Below are positions 33,037 through 46,038 of a DNA stretch of 64,000 nt, one piece after another. Numbering within the stretch: the first letter of the stretch is position 1; the number at the start of each line of letters is the position of its first letter. Origin of the DNA: Wurfbainia villosa (taxonomy: Eukaryota; Streptophyta; Magnoliopsida; Zingiberales; Zingiberaceae); assembly GCA_025175895.1 (NCBI GenBank), contig CM046003.1:27921245-27985244 (forward strand), written 5' to 3'. A program made the translations under genes and the position numbers. Below the pieces are notes generated by a model. It saw only the letters and a list, made by a program, of their open reading frames with translations. It was not told where the DNA came from and did not search any database.

Positions 33037-36000
33037 TTCTCCCCCAATATAAATTTGGTCCCCAAATTTCCTACTTATATATTAGTCGAGATGTCCCAAC
33101 AACCATCTCAAGCATGAGATAAGTCACACCTCAAGTGACTAAGTGGAATCGATATCCCTTAAAATCAAATCACACTGCTTATAGCATCTTCCAAAATATG
33201 AATAGTATCTTCATTTAGTCACCTATAACAAGTACCTAAGCACAGTGGATCTCTATATCCGTGACTTTGTTAAAGACTATCCATAATCCAAGGTAAATCT
33301 GAACCGCTATCACATATGATACTCAAAGATCCTCCATGTGAAATCGCGATATAACCTATCCGATCCAACAAACTCATCGTATGGATCGAATGAAAATGGC
33401 GGACTTAGCTAATCATACTAAGTCCTTTCCGAATTCAAATAATCTCCCAACACCATTATACTAAGCTCTCACTTTCCTCTTGGTACGAACCTTCGATTAT
33501 TTATATACCACCTTTACCAAACTTCCAAATCAACTAAGTTCCATGACGTTCCACCACGGAACGTTTCAATACTTACTATTTTAATACAATCCTATACATT
33601 TGCAACATATAGAATCTATTGCAATGAATACTTATCAAAATATCTGATAAAGCCTCGTGACTCTAGGTAATACCAAAACACTACTTAAGCACAACATGCT
33701 ACTACGATACTCAGCGTCGATGCCAGGTAGCTATCTAGCCACCTACTACATACAAATTCCAATCTCACTAATTCCGAACCGGTAGAGCAAAAGTACAACT
33801 CTATGGTAGATGCTCTCTATCATCACAACAGGAATCTATCTGTTGTTCCCGAATCAATAGTAACTCTTCCTAAATTCAAATTCAACTACACAGTAGCTAG
33901 CTAAAACCTCATAAGCATATCGCTCACCTCTAAAACAACATCATATCTAAACGTCTATATATATGACAACCCATCTCGTAGTTCCTCATTTGACGTAACC
34001 ATGGGATACGTCTCAATCAACTAAATCGAACGCTCCTTCTGAAACATTTCATCGTACAATACCCTTCCTTCCACCTGAGAATGATCAAACAACTCTGGTG
34101 TAAAAGTCAACCATCGTCTGAGCCCTGAAACTAGTTTCACAAGCTTCAGACCAAGTAAATTTCATCACCAATCGGTGGTGTAATACCGCTAGAGCATCCT
34201 ATCCATATCTATGGTAATAATCAAATCCATACGAAAACCATCATCATAGGTGGCGAGTGCTCAACTCAATTGCCACCATCATAAATGATCCAATCGTGTC
34301 GAATACGATTTCCTAAATCGGATGACTAAGTTAAAATCATAAGTCAAACAACTAAATCATTCATACCAAGTATGAAATTGTCACCACTATACACTGCATC
34401 CTCTTTACTCTGATGATATATCAATCATCCCTACGACTTTGATAATTGTATGACACTTTGTCACTACAATATCAACACATCAATCATAAATCAATCCTAG
34501 AGTATACAGTGTCCTAAAGTGATCTAAATAGATCCTCAATCCACCATGAAGGATATTTATTTCTTCTACCACTCGCATTTCATCATCGATAATCGATGTA
34601 TAACCTCAAAGATTCATCTCTCATTGAACAATGAGTTCGAGCTTCTCAAGAAATAAATTCGACAAATAAATATCCCATCCACAACTCCTATAATTGGAAT
34701 TTAGATTCTTAGAGTTTAAGCAACACGATACCAACTAAATTATCCTGAAAATCGTCATTCTAACAAATACCTCTTGGCATCATCAACCTTGCCAATTCTG
34801 AAAGACCGATCGATAACGGTATCTAAGCAACTCGATTGGATTACAGCCAATTGAATGACATTGCCTTGAGTACATCACGAGCTTTAACAACCTTGTGCGC
34901 TTTACGCTAGCCCTCAACCAACGCACCATAAGTAAAAATATTAGCTCATAAAAATAACATTACCTCAGTACCAAATAAAGTATCTCACAGTAGGGGATCT
35001 TCGATATCGAAACTCTTTTCAAATCCCGATCGCCTACTTGCCTATCTGGCAAGCCTAAGTTCCTCAACACTACATTACTCTCAAGTTATACAGGCATCCG
35101 AGAGACCTTCTTATACCATCATGTCACTAGCATAACCTCCAAGTTAATATCCAGATATCCACATCATATCAACCAAGTCAACTATAAAACAACTAAGTCA
35201 ACTCTCTCACCATAATATAACATTTCCATTAATCAACCTATAAACATCCAAAATCATTTTCATACCCCTGTGATAATCATCACAATCTCAACAGCTCACC
35301 TCTCCGTGGAAACACTATTAATCCACATGATCCAAATATAAAAATCCTTTTAATCCTATCAGTGCATGTTTTAACCACAGATATCTGTAAACACATGTAT
35401 CTCTCAATATATCCTCAAGTAAGGTAAACTATAGTAATACCTTAATGATCAATCCTTCAACCATCTACAATTCCTTTCGAGTAAAGATTCAAACTCATCC
35501 AAGTTCTGCTCTTAACAGATTCCCTATTTCATAGTAACCTAGAATAAGAATCAGTAGGTATACACCTCTTCTCTCCTTTTCTTCAAGAACCATACGACCT
35601 CATATCTCCACAAGTGCACAAACCACTTCTGATAGCGACATATATCTGAGGAGAAAACTTAAATCCATATTCCTGTTTTCCACTGGTAAATGAGTTGTTT
35701 CATCAATCTTTCATTCCCGGGACAGAGCCACGTCGATTCGAACATCAACATGGAACGCAATAATGTCACGTGAATTAGAAAAAACGTTCACGTCTCCTCG
35801 ATTACCTTATCCGAGTGTAAGTTATTATCACTAGATTGACTACACTATTCTCTTGAGACCCTTGTTGCTCATTTTTTTTAAATATGACTCACCCTAATGC
35901 CTCCGATAGGATCATGGAAAAATCCAACTATCCTAATCCAAATGTAAGCAAATAAATTGGGGGTGATCAAGGCAACTCAAACACTATCTTAAACCATTAA

Positions 36001-36992
36001 GTGGAGGTAAAACTCGGTCTATTAAACTCTATAGTGAAACTCCATTATCAATTGATCACTCACTTAAGCTTCAAGAATTCTCAACAATGAGTCATACAAA
36101 ATAACTGGAATATGTCTCGAAAACATCCGAACCCATGATCCGTAATGGGTTATTTCCCCAAATAAATTTCTTCTACATATTCCACAAGTAACAACTTGAT
36201 CATTGAAATAAGAAACTATCTCCACTCTATATAAATACCATTAGGTACTTATAGTACCTTGAATGTTATCAATCTAAGGCTCAAGAATCAAAATCCTATG
36301 GAACCGTAGCAAACCTCCAAGGATGTATCCACAATAGTATCCTTGTCCAATCAGGTAATTATTCTAGCATAATCGTGAAAATCCCTAACACAGTCGATTT
36401 CCAAATGACGACGACACTTGACTTTCGGTATCGATCGGCTCTCAAAGGCAATGCATCTTTTGTCAGTCCAAGACTCATTACAAGTCATTTTGGTCAACTC
36501 CATCTACGATTACAAATAGTGACCAATACACTAAATGTTATTTCTGTTATCCACTAAACACATAGCCAAATCTAACACGGAGTATAAACACTCGGCAACT
36601 CCTGTCACCTTGGTGGGCGACCCTACTACGAGTCGCATGAGTCAAACTTAATAGACCCTTTAACTCCATAACCGGAGATCTCACGTCCTCTTGCGTGGTT
36701 ACCTGCACCACGTCTCGGTCTTGCACGTCCTCATCTGTTAAATTATTACGGATGCTACTAGAAAGATGTTACTAGAAGTAAAATATATAAAATTTTCATC
36801 ATACCTATTTTTAGAGGTTACATCATTTGCCAAATCCCTATTGACCTCATCATAAATCCTCGAATTAGAAATATAAAAATTTAAATCCATACCAATCTAA
36901 AATTTTCCAAATTACCTCGTAAAACACCCATGGCGAACTCGAAAAATCCAAAACCCTAGGAACTCGAAAACCTAGGCTCGATACAAATAAAT
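33037..36992 (-). mobile_element. Internal region of gypsy G1, heavily decayed
   Basis: About 4 kb with no open frame above 60 codons except a shadow crossing into the LTR. It aligns in order with the G2 internal regions (for example 34440-34620 with 23160-23360, and 33880-34030 with 22530-22680), so it descends from a related chromovirus. On the minus strand 'NKYPSWWIEDLF' at about 34545-34580 is the RT block seen in G2-A. Integrase traces are too weak to place. A decayed tRNA-Met-like primer site (minus TTTGTATCGAGCCTAGG) lies at about 36972-36988. Confidence 0.75.
34430..34680 (-). pseudogene. Reverse transcriptase trace in G1
   Basis: The minus-strand translation shows 'HRLSMMK', then, after a frame change, 'NKYPSWWIEDLF' and 'YSRIDL'. 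These correspond to the DYRQLN, NRYPLPRIDDLF and YSKIDLRSGYHQ parts of gypsy reverse transcriptase. Stops and shifts are dense and no catalytic aspartate pair is seen. Confidence 0.5.
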
Positions 36993-39505
36993 TGTCGCTG
37001 AGAGACCCGACGAAAATCCGACATCTCTGTGGTGACAATCTCAATTTACATACAAGGCCTACGGCCACTATACATCGGCCAACACCGGAATCCAAACTCA
37101 CCGCATTATATAATTTGGCCTCGGGCCATCAGCAAAATAAAGATAAGCGTCTACATAAATCAACTTACCCCATCAGCGAATACTCACCAAAATCCAATCA
37201 AACCAAAATCCGAATAAGGTCCATACGGACACCAAAAATCCAAATACAAAATCAATCTCCAAACCTATACATGTCCTCTAACCAAAATATCCAAACCATA
37301 AAGCAAATATCCAAAATAAAATATTTACGAGTGGGTTAAAGTGCACTCTCTCGACAAATCTGAAATAGATATAAATCAACGGGTGAGTTCAAAGAACTCT
37401 GTATAGTAGATATGCAAAATAAGGTATAGCTAACAATAAAATATCATGCCAGTCTGATCTCACATAAATAGGGTATGCAAGCAAGAAATACAAAATGAGA
37501 GAATCTCCTACTCGATATAGGAATGTGCACGACTAGAAGTAATAGAGTCGACCATATATAAACATGTATCTGTATGCATGACAATCATATGCACATCCAA
37601 GGCATCAATACAATAATCGAAAACACAATACAAAATGCAATCCATGCAAAATGCATGCGTACTAATGGATGGCGCCCGATCAGCCTGACGCAATGGTGAA
37701 AAGTGGGTAGGGCTATGACAAGCTGCACTCGCCATCAGCTCTGATGGGTGGACGAGGATCTTGTCGAGTACACCTATCCTCTGCCCCAAACATAGTGGGG
37801 GCTAGGTGTCATAGGCGGAGGAGGGATCACCGCTGCTACCATGGCCCACCCGGCCCGACACTGAAACAAGCACACACACCCTCGATGTACCACTAACCCA
37901 TAGTGGCGGTGTGTAGCCATGTAACTATTGCTCAACAATAATGGAACCGTCAGTACATGCAATCATGCAAAATGGTGCATGATACTAAAACATGTAAATC
38001 CTACTCAAAATACCTATCCGAATAATATGTACAATCAATATGTACATATCCCTAATCCATATACAATGATCCAAATCAAACAGGAAAATATAATCATATC
38101 CTATCACATGCATGTTTCTAGTAGGCACAGAAAACATACTAGGCATATAAACATGAAAATTAAGCTATCCTAACTAGTCAACTTGACTTAATCTAAAAGT
38201 TAAGTCAAAATATCCGCGATAATATATCCATAGAGAACTAGATCGTCACGTGGGGACCCTCATGAAACACATAAAGCATGACTATAGTCAACAATACAAT
38301 TCATAAAATCGAATAATTAATCGATTTCCTTCATAACTTATTGAATCAATTTCCAATTCTCCCAAATTTTCCAACCGTCTTAATAATCCTTTTCCTACCA
38401 AATATTCATACAATTAATTTAGCTCACTAAATCAATTGATAAAACTTTGATTAATTAATCATAAAATTAATCAATTTAAACACGGATTAATCCATTTTAA
38501 CAACCTAAGCCAAATAAGCAAATTTAATGGCTTTGATTTATCAATTATTGTACCAATCCATTTACCTAAAACATCCTCAAGATCAAAAACAATATCACCC
38601 AAATCCTATATCCTTGAATACCATACGATCAATGAATAACTCAATCAACCAAATCGACAATCTAGCTCACCGCCTAGGAATTCCACGACAATCCTTACCC
38701 AAATTAGATCCCAACTCAATTTCTGGAACGATTGTTCACAAATAATCCTGCACGACCACCTCCAACCCTAACCGCACAACACCCCAATAAACCCTCACAA
38801 CCCCTCTCACCGACTCACACCGTGAAACACCAACCCAAGAATCCACAAAAGAAACCCTTACCTACTCCGGCGACCACCCGAGAAGAGCAGAGGCGGTGGT
38901 GGGACAATGAGCGACGGGAGAAGCAATGGCGAAGGCAACGCTATCGGTGAGCAAGCCTGCATCTAGCGTAGGCCGGACGGCGAGCTCATGGCCGGGCGGC
39001 AGCAAGGCTCGCGGAACACAAACAAGGGTCGCGATCGCGACGGCCGACTGAGGAAAGGCCGCCACGATTTAAGGGAAGAGGCAACGGCCGCAAGGCGCGG
39101 GCGCAAGGCCGGGCGTCGGCGCGGCGTCAGGCTGCCGCGAGGAAAGAGAGAAGAGGGGAGTCACCGGCGAAGCAGAGGGCGCCGGCGGGAGTGGCTGGCG
39201 TCGGGCGGCTGTCGACCGCAACGAGGAAAGGGGCGCCGACAGAAAGAAAGGATGGGCGCGTGAAGGAACTGCCACTCGCGGCGAGGGGAAAGAAAAAAAA
39301 AAGAAATAGAAAATAGAAATTAGGGTTTTGCTTAGGTTAATACCCTTAAATAAAGCCTATCTACTTTATCCCCGTAAAGTCTCAGATTTAAGTCCGCTTA
39401 AACCGAAAATTCCTAAAATTCCCTAAAAATCCCGAAAAATTTTCAGGATTATTTCCTTAATTCTTTGGCCATTAATTTTACATTTTAATTTTCCAGTATT
39501 TAACA
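36993..39505 (-). mobile_element. 5' LTR of gypsy element G1 (2.5 kb)
   Basis: It begins TGTCGCTGAGAGACC and ends TATTTAACA, followed by AATCC (39506-39510), which repeats the AATCC at 30539-30543. It is therefore the outer end of one complete G1 insertion of about 9 kb. Its GC-rich part (about 38865-39290) again gives overlapping arginine-rich frames on both strands, which are not genes. The two LTRs are similar in order over their whole length but differ by many short insertions or deletions. Confidence 0.92.
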
Positions 39506-40415
39506 AATCCTCTCATCTTCTGTGCGCGGACACATAGACTTCGAAAGGTGTACCCCATGCCTGATGGGTAAGAAACCTTTCTTGGATTCCGACATGCTAA
39601 ACCTCTTTAGCACTCGGTCTATATATGTAGACTGCGAAAGACCAAGCAACCGTTTCGATCTATCTCTATAGATCTTAATCCCGAGGATGTAGGTTGCTTC
39701 TCCCAGGTCTTTCATGGAGAATGTCTTGGATAACCAAACCTTAACTGACTGTAAGACTGAAACATCGTTTCCTATAAGTAATATGTCATCGACATATAAT
39801 ACTAGGAACACGATTGCACTCCCACTAACCTTTTTGTACACACAAGGTTCGTCTGGATTTTGTGAGAAATCAAACTTTTTGCTTGTCTCATCAAAACGGA
39901 TATTCCAACTCCTGGATGCTTGCTTCAATCCATAAATGGACCGTCGCAATTTGCATACCTTGGTTTTATCAACCGATGTGAAACCCTCAGGTTGTATCAT
40001 ATACACGTCCTCGAGCAGGTTTCCATTAAGGAAAGCTGTTTTCACATCCATTTGTCATATCTCATAATCATAATGAGCTGCTATGGCCAGGAGCATCCGA
40101 ATGGATTTAAGCATAGCTACAGGCAAATAGGTTTCGTCATAATCAACACCTTATTTTTGACGATATCCTTTCGCCACTAATCTAGCCTTATAGGTAATCA
40201 CATTACCATCCATGTCGGTTTTTCTTCTTGAAAACCCACTTGCACCCTATAGGCTTTATGACTTCAGGTGGGTCAACCAAGTTCCAAACTTGGTTTTCAT
40301 ACATGGAATCCATTTCCGACTTCATGGCACCAAGCCACTTATCCCTTTCTGAACTTGTCAGCACTTCTTCATAACTGTAGGCTCTCATCATCAATGAGTA
40401 ACACGCTCGATTCAC
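39506..40415 (-). pseudogene. Copia reverse transcriptase (C1-b), part upstream of G1
   Basis: The minus strand from 40415 has the RT start 'WLGAMKSEMDSMYENQVWNL' and 'PIGCKWVFKKK' (40203-40415). After a frame break at about 40052-40202 come 'MDVKTAFLNGNLLEDVYMIQ', 'RSIYGLKQASRSWNI', the catalytic block LYVDDILLIG and 'DLGEATYILGIKIYRDR'. The YVDD aspartates are intact. The frame runs to ERIC at the G1 boundary and continues at 30543. The enzyme (RVT_2 family) makes the DNA copy. Losses are the frame break and the G1 insertion. Confidence 0.92.
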
Positions 40416-41718
40416 TTACGAAATCCATATCTCTCGTGAATATTTCGTGTTCTACCAGATCTACGAAGATGTGGTGTTACAGTAGGTCCAGCCGATTGCT
40501 CATCATTATGAGTTATCGACTGTTGTGCTTCATCAGGTATCTCATCAATGTCTATTTGAGTCTCTCGAGCCTCCTCAAGCTCGACGACACTCCCACTGTT
40601 TTCTTGCAAGAGAAACTCTTTCTCTAGAAACACAGCATGCCTTGAAACAAACACCTTTTGTTCCACAGATGATAGAATTGGTAACCCTTGTTTCCTTAGG
40701 GTATCCAATAAATAGACATCTATCGACTTAGCATCCAATTTGTAGTCTGATCGCTTCACATAAGCAGACAACCCCATATCTTCAAGTAAGATACATGAGG
40801 TTTCTTACCATTCCATATCTCATATGGAGTAGTTGAGATCACCTGGTAGGCATTTGCTTAACAAGTAAACGGTATGCAGTGCATAACCCCAAAAGGACTT
40901 GGGAAGAGTCGCATGATTCATCATTGACTGACCATGTCCAACAAGGTCCTAAGACGCCTCTCTCGATACACCATTATGTGTGGTGTATAGGGCGGAGTCC
41001 ATTGAGACAATATGCCATTGTCTCTTAGATAATCAAGAAACTCTTGACTTAAGTATTCACCACCTCGATCCGATCGAAGTATTTTAATACTTTTGTCATG
41101 TTGTTTCTCTACTTCATTTCTGAATTCTTTGAACCTTTCAAAGGCTTCAGACTTGTGTTTCATCAAGAACACGTATCCAAACCTTGAGTGATCATCGGTG
41201 AAGGTAATGAAGTAGCTATAGCCTCCTAAAGCTTGAGTTGACATAGGTCCACATACATCAGTATGTACTAGACCTAGTAACTCTCCCACTGCTCACCTTT
41301 CCAAGAAAGGTAACTTAGTCATCTTGCCTTTTAAGCATGATTCGCATGTATCGTATGAATCCAATTCAAACGATTCCAGAATTCCACATCGGTGTAATTC
41401 GGACATGCGCTTCTTGCTTATATGGCCAAGACGACAATGCCACATATAGGAGTCTATGTGATTATCCTTTCGAGCACGCGTGTTGCTCGCTTCGATATTG
41501 AAAATGTCACTGGATACGTCCAACGTATAAACATCATTGCTTAAAGTTCCAGTCCCATAAAGAACCCCATTCAAAGTTATGTAACAACAATTGTTACTAA
41601 ACGTCAAATGGAAACCATTTCTATTTAAACAAGAAATAGAAATGATGTTCTTTATCAACGAAGGAATATAAAAGCAATTGTCCAGTTCTAAGACAAGTCT
41701 TGCAGGGAGTTTCAACAA
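40412..41718 (-). pseudogene. Copia integrase with GAG-pre-integrase domain (C1-b)
   Basis: Minus strand, 5' to 3'. The pre-integrase/zinc domain (41293-41718) contains 'WHCRLGHISKKRMSEL' and TCESCLKGK, with two His and two Cys as zinc ligands. The core (40921-41289) has 'LVHTDVCGPMS' with the first catalytic Asp, 'LRSDRGGEYL' with the second, and Glu in RERRLRTLL 35 residues further, so D-D-35-E spacing is kept. The family's PQHNGVSER block here reads PHIMVYRER, with two apparent single-base losses that cancel. The C-terminal part (40412-40777) contains 'EQKVFVSRHAVFLEKEFLL'. Frames change at about 41290 and 40800-40920. Confidence 0.9.
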
Positions 41719-42552
41719 ATACGTTCCGATGGCGAGTGCAACAACCTTTCTCCATTCCCAACACGTAAATTTGACTCTCCCTTGACGAGTCTTCTTCTAT
41801 TCCTTAGCTCATGTATGCCATTACATATATGTGAGCCACACCCAGTATCCAATACCCAAGTGTCTAAGGAAATAGAATGACAATCAATAACGAAGATACC
41901 TGAAGAAGATGGGGCATCCGATGCCTTATCCTTCTTCACGGACTCAAGATAAATCTTGCAATTTCTTCGCCAATGGCCCTCCTTGCCATAATGATGGCAA
42001 GTACCCTTTTGAGCTGGTTCTGCCTTTTAGCCTTTTTCTTCTTCCCCTTCTATTGTTCCTTTGACTCCCTCTTAGAACCTTTCTTCGAGGAATCAACTAA
42101 CAACACCGTCCCCTACTCATGCTTCTCAGAAGGCTCCACAGTCTTCAGCATGTTGAGCAGTACCACAGATGAACCTCCTTGCATCTCAGAGGTGAAGAGG
42201 AGCTTGGAGACTTCGAACCTTTCGAATCTCACTTGCTCATCAACCAACTCACAGAGATGAAGGACTACGATATGAGCATCCATATGCTCATGCTGCTTTC
42301 GTAGCTTGGGTTCCATCGCGGCTAGCATGATGCAACTCATTTGTTCAGAATCACTCACATGTTTCTGATAGGCCAACAATTGGTCCAAAGTTGCATCGTC
42401 ACTAGGATGGGCGGGAAGAGGCGCTTCGAGGACATACACAAGCTTTTCACCTTGAGAACAATTCTCAAGTTTCTAAGCCAGTCCAAGAAGTTCGGCCCAG
42501 TCAATTTATTTGAATCCAAAATGGAACGCAAATTCAAACACATCATGATCAA
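41712..42552 (-). pseudogene. Copia Gag, zinc knuckle and protease (C1-b)
   Basis: Gag starts at 42552 with MIMMCLNLRSILDSNKLTG and 'FLDWLRNLRIVLK'. A frame change near 42430 leads to 'YVLEAPLPAHPSDDA' and onward to EKHE at 42113. The zinc knuckle near 41955-42005 reads CHHYGKEGHWRRNC: the second Cys of CX2CX4HX4C is replaced by Tyr. The protease (41712-41939) has 'DTWVLDTGCGSHICNG' with the DTG active site intact. Gag binds RNA, and protease cuts the polyprotein. Decay consists of frameshifts near 42430 and 42010-42110 and the lost Cys. Confidence 0.88.
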
Positions 42553-43823
42553 TATATTAACTTAGAAATACAAAACGAGCATATATGAGAAAGATGATTT
42601 TAAAAAATGCATCAATATACATTTATAAATCCCATTCATTTTTCGAATTTCAAAAACCCCAAAATCACTTCGGGAGATTGTAGGTCCATCTCCGAATGGG
42701 CTAATATCCATCATAGTTATGAACAACCTTGGAGAGAGTCCAACAAGCCATTCATAACTACGATGGTAGGTATCATCTATACCGATTGCATATCACGTAT
42801 ATGCAACTATCACAATGTGCTATCAACTAATTGAATGTTCACACATACATCGGGTTGTTAACACATTAACAAGTATGCATCATATGCATAGCACCCAACT
42901 TCACCTCACTTTACATCGACCTTGGAGAGAGTCCAACAAGCCGATGCTCCAGGTTAAAACCAACCCATTAATCAGGACATAGTTTTAATATGGTTAAAGC
43001 GCATTCAACCAATTAGCCCAGCTTGGAGAGAGTCCAACAACCAAAGCTAATGATTGACCTCTGACTCTTACCATATTAGTATTAAACTATTCCATGGTTT
43101 GAACATGTTCGGGTTCGAGCCGGGCTTGGAGAGAGTCCAACAACCCAAACAAGAAACAGAACTCTGGTTCTAACCATATTAATGGAAGGTGTAGGCTTTA
43201 ATATTGATTAAGGGTTTTTATGTCTCATCCTCTTTGCATGCAAATAACTATTATCTACATGGCATGGCACACATGGCATACATCTACATGTCACGACACG
43301 CATGGCATAATGTTATACATCTAATGCAATTACATGGCATACACTTATGTCATGTATATAATTTCCTTATATGTCATAACTATTTATGGAAATAAAATAT
43401 GTTTAAGATTTGATTCTCCAAATCAAATCATAATTAAATTAGGAAACAAATTTCCAAATCTAATCACATATTTTATCTATGGAATTATTTGATTAAGGAA
43501 AATCTATTTAGGAAACCAATTTCCTAAATCTTTAAAACTACTTATGGAAATAAAATATTTTAAGATTTGATTTCCCAAATCAAATCATGATTAAATTAGG
43601 AAACAAATTTCCAGAATCTAATCAAATATTTTATTTATGGAAAATATCAATTTCCATAAATACTTCCAACTTTCAAAAGTGGAAGATTTCCATAAATACT
43701 TCTTGACTTTCCAAAATTGAAAAATTTCCATAAATACTTCTAAATTTCCAAAATTTAGAAAATTTCCAGAAATACATTATGACTATCGCAAAACCATTTT
43801 TACGATTATGTCGAAACACAACT
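42553..43823 (-). mobile_element. 5' leader of copia C1-b with hairpin motifs and repeats
   Basis: Noncoding leader between primer site and gag. It holds TTGGAGAGAGTCCAA (minus strand TTGGACTCTCTCCAA) at 42729-42743, 42922-42936, 43023-43037 and 43126-43140, and the AT-rich repeat block at about 43380-43790. Layout mirrors C1-a 26003-27271. Short open frames here are not genes. Confidence 0.85.
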
Positions 43824-43836
43824 GGGCTCTGATACC
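43824..43836 (-). other. tRNA-Met primer binding site of C1-b
   Basis: The minus strand reads GGTATCAGAGCCC, a full match to the initiator tRNA-Met complement used by plant copia elements. It lies 3 bases from the LTR end. Confidence 0.9.
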
Positions 43837-43839
43837 CTT

Positions 43840-46038
43840 TGTTGGGTTTCGGCCTTGTTCGGCGTGTGTGTGTTCGATCATGTTTACGTAAACATGAGCA
43901 CAGTGAAGCAATTAAAAATAATAAATCTATATTTATTACAACACACACAACACGCATGCATTTTACAACAAGTGTAGACATAACCGTAAATTAAAATTTG
44001 CAATAAAAGAAATTCTCGTTATACCTTTCGTATGGCGTGTAGCGGGAACGGACATCAGCGGAGCGATCCTGCGTAGAATCGTCTCTATCCGTATCCACGC
44101 CGAGCTCCTCGGGATGACCGCTAAGTCACGAGCCGTCTTAAATGCGGGTTACTAGCCTCGTGTTGAAGGCAGCGTGATCGAGAGATGATCACAATCCGAA
44201 TCAAATTCGGATCCTAAAGAGTTCTCAAAACTTCGCTTCTCCGAGAGGTATTCGTCAACCGTTTGGCCAGAATCGCTTCGTCCTCCACCTCAGAGGATTA
44301 CGGAGATCAAATCCCCGGTAAGTTAGCCGCTGTCGGAGCTCTAACCGTCGTCCAAACGACGCTCCGACGAGAGGAGGAGAAGCTGTCCAGAAAACTGGAC
44401 AGCTTGGTGGAGGATATAAGCGCCGGCCAACCAAGGAAAGAAAAGGCTCACCTTGATGCCAAACCTAGAGGAGATCACCGGAGGGTCGCCGGAGGTTCAC
44501 CGGCTGAAGCTTGGGGCCGACAACAAGTTGACGGCGGCACAAGTGGTGGCGAAGCGGCGGCTTGTAGTTGGCGCCGAAAACTCCAAGGAGGTGGGCGGCA
44601 ACTAGCTTTAGGGTTTTGGATGATTAGGGCTTAACAATCCCTTAAGCCCTCTTTTATAGAGAACTAATTCTCTTAATGGTTAATGGATCATATCCATAAA
44701 GCCCGTTAACCCGCTCCATTAAGATAAGTTAAAATAAACCAAACCATGATGGTTTATTTTAAGTTAAAACGAACTGAACCAACTTTTGGTTCATTCGTTT
44801 AAAATAAACCAAACCCTTTGGTTTATTCTCATCCATTGGATTAGAACCAAACCATTTTGGTCCATCCATTATGTCTTCATAAGACACGGCCCGTCCACGC
44901 TTCCATTGCGACTGAAACAATTTCATGCTCGCTTTATGTTTGGTCCAACCAAACATAGTTTCTCTCGGTCTGAGAATCCAATTCTCAAGCTCGTTTTAAA
45001 TCCTTTGGATTACACTCGTTGTGCGTGTGACCAAATAGGTTCTCGGTTTATGTTGGCCGTCTATAATTAACCATTAATTATAGAACGATCATGAGTGGCA
45101 CCTAGTAGTACATCATGATCCCCAATTAACCGAAAAGATCAGCGGTTGATCGAACTATTTACGAAACCCTTGATGCTCGAATGAATCGTGCCCCATTCCC
45201 TTCACTCATCTTATACCCACTTGGTTCAGGACATGGTCTATTGTGTCAGTCCCCACTAGGCTGACTACGTCACACCTAGCCCAAGTATCATTTCCTCGTC
45301 CTACGGATTCTAGTTACTCCACATGTATCGAAGAGTACCTTACTCTAAATATGTAATGCTTTGGCCAAAGACTTTAGTAACAATCCGACGAGAGGCCATG
45401 GGTATACATCTCCTCGCAAGGAGTGGTGAATCCTTTATAGGCTATTCAAACACCTTCGATCACTTCGACTTATACCCAATCATCCGGGTCCACATCTCCT
45501 TAGAGATGTTTGCTTAAGATGTCAAAGCATAAGTCTCCATGATCAAGATGACTTGAATACCGCAAGTCGAAGGAACATCGCACTTAAGCCCGATAGAACT
45601 TCATTGACATATCTATATATGCAGAGAACCATATGAAGTCTTACGGCTGGTCACTCCAATGAACTAGTTACCATAACTAGCATCCACGATTAACTCCGAA
45701 CATCACAATGTCTCCAGCCAGTGAGAATTAGCTGCTTGGATACACCAAGGAATATACCTCGTGCTAGTCTCGATAGAATTGATGGTGTCCAGATCCATCA
45801 ATTCATCGACTAGGGATAATTCTGATACATCACAATTACACATGTAGAGATACTCACTAGTTGTGATCCAATCACAAATTCTCTCATCTTTATGAATCGC
45901 ATCGTGGACATTCATAAATGAGTTTAAGATCCAATCAAATACATGAAACATGTATACTCAAATAGTGAATCTTCATTTATCATATAAATGGTTCATACAT
46001 AAAGCGATTGCCTTAGGACATCTCTCATATATTACTAA
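43840..46038 (-). mobile_element. 5' LTR of copia element C1-b (2.2 kb)
   Basis: It begins TGTTGGGTTTCGGCC and ends ATTACTAACT, where the partner LTR has ATTACTAACA. C1-a sequence (GGTGCTATGAGTTGATTCC) resumes just after it. TAACG (46038-46042) is the possible partner of GGACG at 27714-27718; only ACG agrees. TATA box (minus) at 44651-44658. Confidence 0.92.
44651..44658 (-). promoter_or_regulatory. TATA box of the C1-b 5' LTR
   Basis: The minus strand reads TATAAAAG before GAGGGCTTAAGG. It would start full-length C1-b RNA. Confidence 0.65.

Noticed and set aside
43824..43836. tRNA-like sequence
   Set aside because: Only the short complement of the tRNA-Met 3' end, i.e. a primer site. No full tRNA cloverleaf was seen anywhere.
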